From assembly GCA_016714535.1 (NCBI GenBank), contig JADKDR010000002.1, forward strand, positions 186,001-250,000: a DNA stretch of 64,000 nt, given 5' to 3'. Numbering within the stretch: position 1 is the stretch's first letter; the number at the start of each line of letters is the position of its first letter. This stretch comes from Bacteroidota bacterium. GTDB lineage: Bacteria; Bacteroidota; Bacteroidia; AKYH767-A; OLB10. Position numbers and translations under genes: made by a program. Below are positions 8,498 through 17,339 of this stretch, in pieces. The notes beneath the pieces were generated by a model that saw nothing but the letters and a program-made list of their open reading frames with translations, searched no databases and was not told where the DNA came from.

Positions 8498-8521
8498 CCC
8501 CCAACCGAAAAAATCGGAAGT

Positions 8522-9379
8522 GTGATTCAATATAAAGATCTTTCGCGCCAAATAACCATCATCGAGAATGAACTTGATGGCTATGAAGAAATATTATCGC
8601 AACTCAATACAAGTGTTGGAGCAAAAGTAATAGGTATAACCGGTCCGCCAGGAGCAGGAAAAAGTACACTGCTCAATGCCCTTATTTCGGAATTGTGTAT
8701 TAAGCATAAGGTAGCCGTTATAGCGGTCGATCCATCCTCTCCGTTTTCGCATGGTGCGTTGCTTGGCGACCGACTGCGTATGATGCAACATCACAATAAC
8801 AGCAATGTTTATATCAGGTCATTGGCTACACGTGGCGTGCTTGGTGGGCTATCGGCAAAAACCATGGAAGTTGCCGACCTATGTCGCAATGCCGGGTTCG
8901 ATTATGTTTTTATTGAAACAGTAGGAGTAGGGCAATCAGAAATGGAAATTGTTTCGTTAGCAGATGTAACCGTGCTTGTATTAGTTCCGGAAAGCGGAGA
9001 CGATATTCAGGCCATGAAGGCCGGAATAATGGAAGCAGCTGATATGTACGTTATAAATAAACATGATCGTGATGGTGCAGATAGGCTCTTTCTGCACCTT
9101 AGCAATTTATTGCAAATGCATCACAAGCCGGCAACTATTCTCAAAACTTCGGCAATAAATAACGAAGGTATACTGCAACTGTTAAGCATGATTGAAAAAG
9201 CCCTGGAAAATCCGAATGAAAACACCTTGTTAGATAAAGTTTACTTGCGGGTTATGCATTTACTGTATGGCCAATGTCGAAAAAAAATTAACTCTCTTGA
9301 TTTTCGCCATCAACTTGAAGAGGAAATTAAAAGTGGAAATTTTAACATTCATAAGTTTGTTAAAAATATCAGGTTTTGA
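8522..9379 (+). CDS. meaB: MeaB/ArgK-type GTPase, methylmalonyl-CoA mutase chaperone
   Basis: MeaB is a G3E-family P-loop GTPase that protects and reloads adenosylcobalamin-dependent methylmalonyl-CoA mutase. The 285-aa product has the Walker A GPPGAGKSTLLNAL (residues 40-53), the family signature VDPSSPFSHGALLGDRLRM, the switch region FIETVGVGQSE, and the base-recognition NKHD. Length is a little short of the usual 310-340. The start is a GTG at 8522; no ATG suits the frame. The mutase subunits are not in the window, so the gene stands alone, facing a convergent lipoprotein pseudogene two bases after its stop. Confidence 0.93.
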   Translation: MIQYKDLSRQITIIENELDGYEEILSQLNTSVGAKVIGITGPPGAGKSTLLNALISELCIKHKVAVIAVDPSSPFSHGALLGDRLRMMQHHNNSNVYIRSLATRGVLGGLSAKTMEVADLCRNAGFDYVFIETVGVGQSEMEIVSLADVTVLVLVPESGDDIQAMKAGIMEAADMYVINKHDRDGADRLFLHLSNLLQMHHKPATILKTSAINNEGILQLLSMIEKALENPNENTLLDKVYLRVMHLLYGQCRKKINSLDFRHQLEEEIKSGNFNIHKFVKNIRF

Positions 9380-9380
9380 G

Positions 9381-9903
9381 CTATTCTATTTTGCACTCGG
9401 GATTCACTATTTCGGCCATTTCCCAACCTGCTACCCAACCTTGCGTATAATCAGCACATTCAAAAAAACCTTTATAGGCAGTGGGACTAAAATCACTTGG
9501 TTTAAAAGTGTCTTTTAAGCGATTGCTTATTTTACATCATTGATGTTGCTTATATCAAGTACCAATAAGTCGGGGCCATTATCTGCATACAGTTTATTGT
9601 TTTGAATCGAAATATCTTTGTTGGCAGGAATAGACAGAAACCAAATTTTTATAGGATTAGCCGTATCAGCCATGTCAATAATATGAACACCACGATTATT
9701 TTCAACCATAAAAGTAACGAATTGTACAATACGATTTTACCACTGTTCTCAATGGGTTGTGGTGCTATTTGTTTAAAATCGGCAAGAGCTGAATAAGGAG
9801 TGTAAATTGGTTTCATGCCTTCCACGTATTCATCCTGAGGCTTGCACGAAGTCACAACAACAATCATTGAAAAAATGATAATAAGCAGAGCAGAAATTTT
9901 CAT
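9381..9903 (-). pseudogene. LVIVD-type lipoprotein gene with two frameshifts
   Basis: Three reading-frame segments on the minus strand join into one coherent protein of about 170 aa. The first begins at ATG 9903 with a lipoprotein signal (MKISALLIIIFSMIVVVTSC, lipobox VTSC) and runs through MKPIYTPYSALADFKQIAPQ to GKIVLY. After a shift near 9715-9725 the next reads FVTFMVENNRGVHIIDMAD, then LYADNGPDLLVLDISNIND. After a second shift near 9528-9533 the third ends with KGFFECADYTQGWVAGWEMAE and stops at 9381. The pattern IHIID...LYAD...DLLVLDIS is that of Bacteroidota LVIVD-repeat lipoproteins. Its start overlaps the stop of the hydrolase gene (ATGA), implying co-expression. It is either a decayed gene or carries two sequence errors. 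Confidence 0.7.
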
Positions 9904-11066
9904 CGGTTGATTAAAAATTTATACGATCGGGATATAGTTTGGTTGGATATAGAAATCAAATAAAGGCCGGTGGCATAGTCGGTTATCGATTGGTCAATCT
10001 GTCCTACGAATACTTGCTTGAACAGCACCCGACCCGTAAGGTCAGAAACTACCACATTGCAGGGCTGTTTGTTGTTACTCTTAACATGCCAGGTATTGCC
10101 TTCGGTAAAAAACTGAAAGGGGATATTTCCATTTGTTGAAATGCCTTGAGGATTGCTGCAAAGCGTGCATGACTTTTGAAAATTAATTTCGTTATCAGCA
10201 ATTATTGTGCTGTCAAACCATGCCCCTGCCGTACAATTATTTTTAAGATAGAAATCAAGCCAGGGTAATAAGTAACGCTCCATTATAACATGTTGGGTGC
10301 TATCGCTAATGGTAGCTTGTGGCTGACAACTGCTTTGTCCCAGTTCACAAAAGAAATTACCGTTAGCCATTTTACAATGATCTCCCCCTTTTATTTCGAC
10401 ATACGTTTTACATGGGCTGGTTAATGCATTATACATCGGTATTTGATTGGTGGCAGGTGGAGTTACACAGTCATTTTCTCCTGAAATAATTAGGGTAGGT
10501 ATACTTATACCTGCGCATGCACTAATTGCAGAGGGATTTGTTTCTGCAGGTGCTAAATTTGCAATAGCAGTAATACTTGGATTGAATGAGTAAGCCAACA
10601 GGCTGCTTCCACCTCCCATGCTATGGCCCATTGCTGCACTAGTTAAAGCAACGCGATTGTAAAAAATCGAATTTGGATTTAACGCTTCTGCCTGAAGCTG
10701 CGAAACAATAAATGCAATATCGTTGGCAAAAGTTGAATGGTTTGGCGACAAGCCGGTTTCGGTTTTTGGGAAAGCAATAATGTAACCTGAGGGAACAACA
10801 TATTCCCATACATTAGCATACGCACTCCACGCCATCACAAAGCCATGTCCAAAAACAAGAACCGGAAAGGAATCTGCTACAGAGGTAGTAAGTGGTACGT
10901 TTGTGCCTTGCACATCTGCCGGGTAATATATTTCGGTTGGTATAGAACGGTTGTTTCTACTGCTATCGGTGTACGTTACCGTAACTTGACCTATGTTGAA
11001 TTGCCCATGTGCTTGAAGGCCAATTATGCAAAAAACAATTGCTGCTATTAATTTATTATTTAGCAT
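9900..11066 (-). CDS. Secreted alpha/beta hydrolase with T9SS tail, polyester-hydrolase-like
   Basis: A 388-aa exported hydrolase. The ATG at 11064-11066 gives the signal peptide MLNNKLIAAIVFCIIGLQAHG. The catalytic core shows VLVFGHGF (oxyanion region), the nucleophile elbow MGHSMGGGSSLLA, the acid region IPTLIISGENDCVTPP, and the His in EIKGGDHCKM. The order and wording follow the dienelactone hydrolase/cutinase-like family that includes PETases, whose equivalents are G-W-S-M-G-G-G, ACENDSIAP and INGGSHSC. The last roughly 75 residues (NVVVSDLTGRVLFKQVF, then YATGLYLISIS) are a T9SS type A sorting domain. Several Cys residues could form disulfides. It could instead act on other esters such as lipids or plant polyesters; substrate cannot be read from sequence. 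Confidence 0.82.
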   Translation of the reverse strand: MLNNKLIAAIVFCIIGLQAHGQFNIGQVTVTYTDSSRNNRSIPTEIYYPADVQGTNVPLTTSVADSFPVLVFGHGFVMAWSAYANVWEYVVPSGYIIAFPKTETGLSPNHSTFANDIAFIVSQLQAEALNPNSIFYNRVALTSAAMGHSMGGGSSLLAYSFNPSITAIANLAPAETNPSAISACAGISIPTLIISGENDCVTPPATNQIPMYNALTSPCKTYVEIKGGDHCKMANGNFFCELGQSSCQPQATISDSTQHVIMERYLLPWLDFYLKNNCTAGAWFDSTIIADNEINFQKSCTLCSNPQGISTNGNIPFQFFTEGNTWHVKSNNKQPCNVVVSDLTGRVLFKQVFVGQIDQSITDYATGLYLISISNQTISRSYKFLINR

Positions 11067-11084
11067 TGCGTATATATTATTTCT

Positions 11085-11092
11085 CAAAGGTA
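11085..11092 (-). promoter_or_regulatory. Putative -7 box for the hydrolase-lipoprotein pair
   Basis: The minus strand has TACCTTTG, an exact TAnnTTTG match, 18 bases before the ATG at 11066. The in-frame TTG at 11087 is part of this box, so it is not a start codon. Confidence 0.55.
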
Positions 11093-11126
11093 ATAAACGG
11101 TCTCAAAATTAAAATATTAAATAACT

Positions 11127-11489
11127 ATGTTAAAGCCGATTATATTCTTGCTTTTGCTTTGGAGTTTTGCAGGATGCATTCCGGCCGAAGTATCAAATGA
11201 AATTAAAGATGAAGGTTATCGTGAAACCGATATTGTGTTTACAAAGCACGCCAAATGCCGCATGAAATGCAGGTTTATAGACGAGGCCGAAGTGCGCGAA
11301 ATAATTGCCAATGGTGATGTTAATATGGCCAAAAGTAATTCGAGGGATAGGCCGTGTCCCACTTTTGCTTTGGAAGGCATAACCAGCGATAAGCAACATG
11401 TGCGCATCGTAATTGCCGATTGCGATGGCCCGAATAAAGTTGTAACTGCCATTGACCTTGAAAATGACTATGCCTGCGATTGCAAATAA
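11127..11489 (+). CDS. DUF4258-domain lipoprotein
   Basis: A 120-aa predicted lipoprotein: MLKPIIFLLLLWSFAGC has a lipobox ending in Cys17. Residues 35-115 fit DUF4258: VFTKHAKCRMKCRFIDEAEVREII (the HAxxRMxxRxI pattern) and later HVRIVIADCD with a TAIDLE strand. DUF4258 is related in fold to the RelE/BrnT-like superfamily, but a secreted lipoprotein copy is unlikely to be a toxin. Six or more Cys residues lie in the mature region, including a terminal CDCK, suggesting disulfides. It is a single gene between a divergent hydrolase and its own terminator. Confidence 0.72.
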   Translation: MLKPIIFLLLLWSFAGCIPAEVSNEIKDEGYRETDIVFTKHAKCRMKCRFIDEAEVREIIANGDVNMAKSNSRDRPCPTFALEGITSDKQHVRIVIADCDGPNKVVTAIDLENDYACDCK

Positions 11490-11502
11490 TCAGCATAAAG
11501 AA

Positions 11503-11534
11503 ACGCCCTGCAAGGCAGGGCGTAGTATTTTTTA
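11503..11534. terminator. Intrinsic terminator between convergent genes
   Basis: Stem ACGCCCTGC / GCAGGGCGT (9 bp) with a three-base loop and a T-rich tail on the plus strand. It lies between the DUF4258 gene and the convergent PKD cargo gene and may serve both. Confidence 0.82.
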
Positions 11535-11558
11535 AAGCTATTAAAAAAAACAGCAATG

Positions 11559-13832
11559 CTACTCCTTTGCAAACTTAACACGGGCTACCGAATTTTTTTG
11601 AACCACCTCCAGTGTATATAAGCCTGATGAAATATTCTTTAAATCAATTTTTAATTGACCATTGACTCCTTGAAGCAATTGCTGTTGATTATATACGATC
11701 CTTCCGGAGGCATCGTATATGGTTATAGTTATTGCTGAATTTGTAACAACCCCGGTTTGAATATAAAGTGAATTGCCGGCAGGGTTTGGAAATAACACCA
11801 TGTCGCTTTGGTTTAATTGTGATATTCCAAGATAAAATCCAACCACGTTGCTTGGAACCTGACATCCATTGCTATCAGCTATAAGTACATAGTAGTTTCC
11901 ACTAACCGTAGGAGTATATGTTTGTGCGGTGCTGTAAACGGTGGTGTCGCCAACAATAAACCATTGATAACTAAAAGCTGAAGTAGAGCTAAGTACATTG
12001 TTATTTAACGTAGCAACCGGTGCCACAGGCAATTGAAATTCGGTGATGAAGGCAGGAAATACTACCGAATCGCATCCAACATTATTGCATGCTACAAGGG
12101 TTACATCAAATGTTCCATAATTATTATAGCAAATATTTTGTGGGTTTTGATCGGTAGAAGTAGCAGGAGAGGCACCGGTAAAATACCACATCCATGAGTA
12201 GGGGCTGTTTTGTGTAAGGTCAGTAAAGTCAATACAGTTTTTATCACAAAATAAAGAGTCGTTAGCGGCTATATTGACAATAACATTAGCGCATGCTGTA
12301 TAAATCAACGCAACAGAGTCAGCGCTCTTACATCCGTTAATGTCTGTTACTGTAACAGTATACGTTCCACTGTTGAGCGTGGTTATGTTGCCGGCAGTGC
12401 TGCCATTGCTCCAAAGGTAGGTGTTAAATGCTCCCGGGTCAAGCATATAGGATTGGCCTATACATAAGGTACTGTCAGGTCCCAGGTTGGGTTGTGGTGC
12501 AGGATATATGGTTATAGGATACACTAAAGTGTCAATACTTAAGTTTAGGTATACAACTATAAGTTGCACATTATAGGTGCCGGCAGCGCTGTAGTAATGT
12601 GCCGCGCTATAGTTAAAAGAGGTATTAAGAGGCCCCGATCCGGGGTCGCCAAAGTTCCACGATACTGCAGCTAATATTACAGAATCAGACACTACGAATG
12701 TTGTAGTATCACCCAGACAGAAGTTTTCAATTTGTGCATTATTATTAAAAAATGCGGATTGAAAATTAGGCAATCCTAATCCGCAAAATTTGCCTCCAAG
12801 CGAAGGGCCAACAGCATTAAACCCGCATGCTACTCCAGGCGAATCGGGGTATTCAATTACTCCTAAATTGGATAAGCCATCACGTGCCAGATATACTTTA
12901 TTGTCAGGCCCAATTTGAAGGTGACCTTCATCATTGCTAAATCCTGAACCAACCAATACCTCTGAAGCTATAACAGCTGCCGCACTGCCGGCATTGCAAT
13001 CATATTGATAGATTGCGCTGCCAAACGGATTGTGACCGCGGTATAAAAACCGGCTGTTAGGAGAGAAGCTTAAACCATACACCTGATTCGAAACTGGAAT
13101 ATCAATTGGATTCGAAACAATTCCCGTTGCCGCATCAAAATCAAAAATGCCGCAATTATTGGTGCCTCCATAAGTACCAAAGGCGCATTTTTTACCATCT
13201 GGTGAAAATTGCATTTGTCCAATAGCCCCTATATCAACTATACCTATTGATGTGGTAACCGGAGTCAATGTTACACCAGCCGCAGAAACAAGATATGCGT
13301 AAAATGTGCTATTGCCAGTGCCGTGCACCATTACCCAAAAATCAACACCGTTGGCATGTTTTACACCTGCCAGTTTTTCGGAACACGAAGGATTAACAAG
13401 GGTGTTCTTGGTTGCTAAAACAACATCGCCCTTGCCTCCGTTTAAGGTCATATCAACTTCACTGAAATAAAGACTGAAGGTTGAATTGCTGAATAGATAA
13501 TATTTAGATGGATTGCCGGGATTTGGAATTATCAATGCCGATTGATTGGCAGAGCTATTTCCCATAAGTCCTGTGCCATTGGGCATGATGGCATGAGTGC
13601 TGTCAACTACAATCACTCCATCGGTATAAAAAAGTAAATTGCCAGTTGCGTCTGAAATGGAAGAGCTTCCTTCATATTGATTCATGATACTGTTAAACAA
13701 AGGTAAGGGTGCACCGGTCGAAAAATTAAGAGCGCAGGTATTTCCAAAATACCAGTTCCAGGCTTCTTTTTGGGCAATTGCAAGTTGTGCTATGCTTAAA
13801 ACTCCAATAAGTAGATAAAAATATTTCTTCAT
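11559..13832 (-). CDS. T9SS cargo with beta-propeller-like N-terminus and Ig/PKD cassette
   Basis: A 757-aa exported protein. MKKYFYLLIGVLSIAQLAIA is a signal peptide. Residues about 25-380 read as beta-propeller-like repeats (ISDATGNLLFYTDGVIV, FSPDGKKCAFGTYGG, SFSPNSRFLYRGHN), a type seen in Bacteroidota surface proteins. A PKD domain follows near 385-450 (VSWNFGDPGSG), then an Ig-like module (LGPDSTLCIGQSYMLDPG), a PKD module with FCDKNCIDFTD and STDQNPQNICYNNYG, a second Ig module ending in DSNGCQVPS, and a T9SS type A sorting domain (LFPNPAGNSLYIQ, SSGLYTLEVV). The last four parts are nearly the same in two other proteins of this window. Function is unknown; adhesion is a reasonable guess. 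Confidence 0.85.
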   Translation of the reverse strand: MKKYFYLLIGVLSIAQLAIAQKEAWNWYFGNTCALNFSTGAPLPLFNSIMNQYEGSSSISDATGNLLFYTDGVIVVDSTHAIMPNGTGLMGNSSANQSALIIPNPGNPSKYYLFSNSTFSLYFSEVDMTLNGGKGDVVLATKNTLVNPSCSEKLAGVKHANGVDFWVMVHGTGNSTFYAYLVSAAGVTLTPVTTSIGIVDIGAIGQMQFSPDGKKCAFGTYGGTNNCGIFDFDAATGIVSNPIDIPVSNQVYGLSFSPNSRFLYRGHNPFGSAIYQYDCNAGSAAAVIASEVLVGSGFSNDEGHLQIGPDNKVYLARDGLSNLGVIEYPDSPGVACGFNAVGPSLGGKFCGLGLPNFQSAFFNNNAQIENFCLGDTTTFVVSDSVILAAVSWNFGDPGSGPLNTSFNYSAAHYYSAAGTYNVQLIVVYLNLSIDTLVYPITIYPAPQPNLGPDSTLCIGQSYMLDPGAFNTYLWSNGSTAGNITTLNSGTYTVTVTDINGCKSADSVALIYTACANVIVNIAANDSLFCDKNCIDFTDLTQNSPYSWMWYFTGASPATSTDQNPQNICYNNYGTFDVTLVACNNVGCDSVVFPAFITEFQLPVAPVATLNNNVLSSTSAFSYQWFIVGDTTVYSTAQTYTPTVSGNYYVLIADSNGCQVPSNVVGFYLGISQLNQSDMVLFPNPAGNSLYIQTGVVTNSAITITIYDASGRIVYNQQQLLQGVNGQLKIDLKNISSGLYTLEVVQKNSVARVKFAKE

Positions 13833-13922
13833 TGATTTGTTATTTTTAAAGATAGGAGCAAAGTAAAGAACAATTTGGATTTATGGTTTTAAAAAAATTA
13901 CTTGCAAGAAAAAATTCAGATC

Positions 13923-14423
13923 ATGTATTATAAAATAGACGACTTTGTAAAAAATTGTACTTACGAAATGCAAAGTACCATAAAGCTTTGGAAAAATCTC
14001 ACAGACCAATCGTTAAGTTTTAAGCCACATCCGGATGTTCGTTCGTTGGGATTTATGGCTTGGCATATTACCGTAACTTTTACTGAAATGATGGGATTAA
14101 CAGGTCTTAAGGTAGATGGAACGCATCAAGCGGATTATAATGGAGAAAGTGTAACGACTATTCTCGAAACATATGAGCGTAGCGCCACATCACTTATGAA
14201 TCTTTTGCAGAGCCAATGGAAAGATGCAGATTTAGATATAGAAGATGATATGTATGGACAACGATGGAAGCGAGGAAATACGTTGCAGATTTTATTGCGA
14301 CATCAAACGCATCACCGTGGAGAAATGATTCCGCTAATGCGAATGGCCGGATTGAAAGTAATAGGCATATATGGACCGAGCAAGGAAGAGTGGATAGCCT
14401 GGGGCCGCGAGCCAATGAATTAA
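13923..14423 (+). CDS. DinB-family protein
   Basis: A 166-aa DinB/YfiT-like four-helix protein. Members bind a divalent metal through three His residues and often act as thiol S-transferases or are uncharacterised. The candidates are the His in MAWHITVTF (near residue 50) and the two in LLRHQTHHRGEM (near residue 125), in the expected order. The ATG at 13923 is chosen; an in-frame TTG at 13902 would add seven residues of no obvious value. The gene is divergent from the PKD cargo and convergent with ruvA, with 13 bases between stops. It has no operon partner. Confidence 0.82.
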   Translation: MYYKIDDFVKNCTYEMQSTIKLWKNLTDQSLSFKPHPDVRSLGFMAWHITVTFTEMMGLTGLKVDGTHQADYNGESVTTILETYERSATSLMNLLQSQWKDADLDIEDDMYGQRWKRGNTLQILLRHQTHHRGEMIPLMRMAGLKVIGIYGPSKEEWIAWGREPMN

Positions 14424-14436
14424 CTCCGGTAATGCA

Positions 14437-15027
14437 TTACATATTATTTAAAGCGCCTTTAATTAATTCTTCTACAGTTGCAGTTTCGCCTTTTTGTTTA
14501 AGAGTAGTTTCCAACGCTTTTTCTGCACTGTTACGGGCAAAACCAAGGGTTACCAATGCACTCAGCGCTTCGCTGCGTCCCGATGAACGGGTTAAATTTG
14601 CAGAACTTCCGGCCAATTCAGGAACTTCCTTAAACACTTTATCGCGCAAATCAATAATTATTTTTTGTGCGCTCTTGGCACCTATCCCTTTTATTTTTTG
14701 CAATGCCGGGGCATTGCCGCTTGCTATGGTATGTTGCAAATCGTTTGGCGATAGTGATGACAATATCATGCGGGCAGTATTAGTTCCAACGCCATTTACC
14801 GTTATTAAATGCCTGAACATTTTTCTTTCGGCATCCTCTGCAAAACCATAAAGCGTATGGGCATCTTCTTTTATGGATAAGTGCAAAAATATTTTGCCCT
14901 TATGTTCATCTTTTATTTTTGAATAAGTGTGTAAGGATATATTAATTTCATATCCAATACCATTGGCTTCGACTACTATTTGTGTAGCCGTTTTTGTTAT
15001 AAAATTCCCTGTTATGTATTCGTACAT
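14437..15027 (-). CDS. ruvA: Holliday junction branch migration protein RuvA
   Basis: RuvA binds Holliday junctions as a tetramer and positions the RuvB motor. The 196-aa product begins with the OB-fold (MYEYITGNFITKTATQIVVE, GIGYEI, DAHTLYGF), followed by two helix-hairpin-helix motifs (TVNGVGTNTARMIL and KIKGIGAKSAQKIIIDLRDK) and the C-terminal domain III (EALSALVTLGFARNSAEKAL) that contacts RuvB. Length is normal. It follows maeB by 23 bases and is probably co-transcribed with it and the glycosyltransferase. ruvC is 14 kb away and ruvB is not in the window. Confidence 0.96.
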   Translation of the reverse strand: MYEYITGNFITKTATQIVVEANGIGYEINISLHTYSKIKDEHKGKIFLHLSIKEDAHTLYGFAEDAERKMFRHLITVNGVGTNTARMILSSLSPNDLQHTIASGNAPALQKIKGIGAKSAQKIIIDLRDKVFKEVPELAGSSANLTRSSGRSEALSALVTLGFARNSAEKALETTLKQKGETATVEELIKGALNNM

Positions 15028-15050
15028 TGGAGTAAAAAAATAATAAATTA

Positions 15051-17315
15051 CTAGGACTGTTTTTTCCTGCTCTGAGCATCAACAACGGCAATGGTTATCA
15101 TGTTTACAATTTCGCGAATGCTGCTTCCTAACTGTAAAACATGTACAGGCTTGTTTACACCTAACAGTATGGGGCCTATGGCCTCATATCCTGCAAGTTC
15201 CATCATGAGTTTGTAGGCAATGTTGCCAGCTTCGAGCGATGGGAATATTAATGTATTGGCGCCACCATTTACCAATTCGGTAAAGGGATAATTATCCTGA
15301 AGCAGGTTTGTGTTGAAAGCCATATTTGCTTGTATTTCGCCATCAACAATAAGTCCGGGATAATTCTGATGCAGGTATTCAACGGCTTTACGTACCTTTA
15401 TTACTTCGGCATCGTTGCTCGACCCAAAGTTGCTGTAAGACAGCATGGCTATGCGTGGCTTAAGATTGAATTGTTGTATAGAAGTAGCTACCAACAAGGT
15501 GATATCGACCAGTTCTTCCCAGGTTGGGCGCACGTTCACAGTGGTATCAGCAAAAAATATAGGCCCGCGTTTAGTTATAATAATATACATTCCCGCTACT
15601 ACGCGTGTATTTGGCTGTTTGCCAAAAATTCTCAAGGCCGGACGAATGGTGTCTGAATATTGTCGGGTAAGTCCTGAAATTAAAGCATCTGCTTGTCCGG
15701 TTTCTACCATCATGGCACCGTAGTAATTCCGCTCGCGCATTAATTTTTTGGCTTCATACAAGGTATAGCCTTTACGTTGACGCCTTTCATAAAATTGCTC
15801 GCCAAAGCTTTGAATATAGGTGTCGTCTACACGCGGATCTATAACTGGAATTCCGCTAATGTCTAATTTGTTTTCACGGCTTATTTGTTCAATTTTTTCT
15901 TTGTTGCCTAATAGTATTGGCTTAGCAATACCTTCATCACGAGTTATCTGCGCAGCTTTCAGCATTTTGTAATTGTCGGCTTCGGCAAATACTACTCGCT
16001 GCGGATTTTGTTTGGCAGAGTTGATAAGCACCTTGCTCACCCTATCATCGCGCCCTAGTCGGTTATCCAGACTTTCGGCATAGGCAACCCAATCTGCAAT
16101 GCGGGTTTGTGCCACGCCCGAATCAATAGCTGCTTTAGCTACCGCTGGAGCCACCGTGCTTATTAGGCGAGGGTCAAGAGGCTTGGGTATAATGTATTCG
16201 GTGCCAAATGATAAATTCTTTTTATTGTATGCCATGTTTACTATTTCGGGTACAGGCTCTTTGGCAAGTTGGGCAATAGCGTGTACTGCAGCCAGTTTCA
16301 TGGCTTCGTTAATTTGGGTAGCTCGCACATCCAATGCGCCACGGAATATAAATGGAAAACCTATAGCGTTGTTAACCTGATTTGGATAGTCGCTTCGGCC
16401 GGTTGCAAAAATAAAATCGGTGCGTGCAGCCTTTGCGTCTTCATAGTTTATCTCAGGGTCGGGGTTTGCAAGAGCAAAGACGATGGCGTTGGGTGCCATA
16501 CTTTGTACCATTTTTTTATTTAGAATATTTCCTTTCGACAGTCCAATAAAAACATCGGCATCCTGCATGGCTTCTACCAGCGTTGAAATATCGCGATGGG
16601 TTGCAAACTGCCTTTTGTGGTTGTCAGTAATCTCCATATCGGCACGAATTACTCCTTTACTGTCAAGCATAACTATATTATCCAGCTTTGCCCCTAACGA
16701 TACATAGAGCTTAGTACAAGATATGGCTGATGCGCCTGCGCCATTTACAACAATGCGCACATCTTCAATTTTTTTATTGGCCAGTTCAAGTGCGTTTATT
16801 AATGCTGCTCCCGATATAATTGCAGTGCCATGCTGATCATCATGCATTACCGGTATAGTAAGTTCTTCCTTTAGCCTACGTTCAATTTCAAAACACTCGG
16901 GCGCTTTAATGTCTTCAAGGTTAATGCCGCCAAAAGTAGGAGAAATGGCCTTTACGGTTTTTACAAAATCATCTACATCGGTTTGGTTTATTTCGATATC
17001 AAACACATCAATGTCGGCAAATATTTTAAACAAAATTCCCTTGCCTTCCATTACCGGCTTCGATGCTTCGGGACCAATGTTGCCCAGGCCCAATACTGCC
17101 GTGCCATTACTTATAACCGCAACCAGGTTGCCTTTGCTTGTGTACTTATATACATCTTCGGGGTTGGCAGCTATGGCCAAACAAGGCTCGGCTACACCCG
17201 GAGAATAGGCCAAAGACAAGTCGCGTTGGGTGCTGCTGGGCTTGGTAGGTATAACTTCTATTTTTCCTGGCCTGCCCTGGCTGTGATATTCTAATGCATC
17301 TTTTGGTTCATTCAT
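15051..17315 (-). CDS. maeB: NADP-dependent malic enzyme fused to phosphotransacetylase-like domain
   Basis: MaeB oxidatively decarboxylates malate to pyruvate, making NADPH. The 754-aa protein has the usual bacterial fusion. Residues 1-about 410 are malic enzyme: LAYSPGVAEPCLAI, GNLVAVISNGTAVLGLGNIG, the metal-site region MHDDQHGTAI, and the nucleotide-binding VVNGAGASAISC. Residues about 430-754 form a phosphate acetyl/butyryltransferase-like domain (RVVFAEADNYKMLKAA, YSNFGSSNDAEVIKVRKAVE), which in this family is regulatory and lacks transacetylase activity, binding acetyl-CoA. Start ATG at 17315. It lies 24 bases downstream of the GT2 gene and 23 bases upstream of ruvA, so the three are likely one transcript. 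Confidence 0.95.
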   Translation of the reverse strand: MNEPKDALEYHSQGRPGKIEVIPTKPSSTQRDLSLAYSPGVAEPCLAIAANPEDVYKYTSKGNLVAVISNGTAVLGLGNIGPEASKPVMEGKGILFKIFADIDVFDIEINQTDVDDFVKTVKAISPTFGGINLEDIKAPECFEIERRLKEELTIPVMHDDQHGTAIISGAALINALELANKKIEDVRIVVNGAGASAISCTKLYVSLGAKLDNIVMLDSKGVIRADMEITDNHKRQFATHRDISTLVEAMQDADVFIGLSKGNILNKKMVQSMAPNAIVFALANPDPEINYEDAKAARTDFIFATGRSDYPNQVNNAIGFPFIFRGALDVRATQINEAMKLAAVHAIAQLAKEPVPEIVNMAYNKKNLSFGTEYIIPKPLDPRLISTVAPAVAKAAIDSGVAQTRIADWVAYAESLDNRLGRDDRVSKVLINSAKQNPQRVVFAEADNYKMLKAAQITRDEGIAKPILLGNKEKIEQISRENKLDISGIPVIDPRVDDTYIQSFGEQFYERRQRKGYTLYEAKKLMRERNYYGAMMVETGQADALISGLTRQYSDTIRPALRIFGKQPNTRVVAGMYIIITKRGPIFFADTTVNVRPTWEELVDITLLVATSIQQFNLKPRIAMLSYSNFGSSNDAEVIKVRKAVEYLHQNYPGLIVDGEIQANMAFNTNLLQDNYPFTELVNGGANTLIFPSLEAGNIAYKLMMELAGYEAIGPILLGVNKPVHVLQLGSSIREIVNMITIAVVDAQSRKKQS

Positions 17316-17339
17316 TTCTTTCTTGGTATATAGTGATAG

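Noticed and set aside
14264..14851. 195-codon plus-strand open frame across the end of the DinB gene and ruvA.
   Set aside because: It is antisense to well-conserved RuvA and out of frame with DinB.
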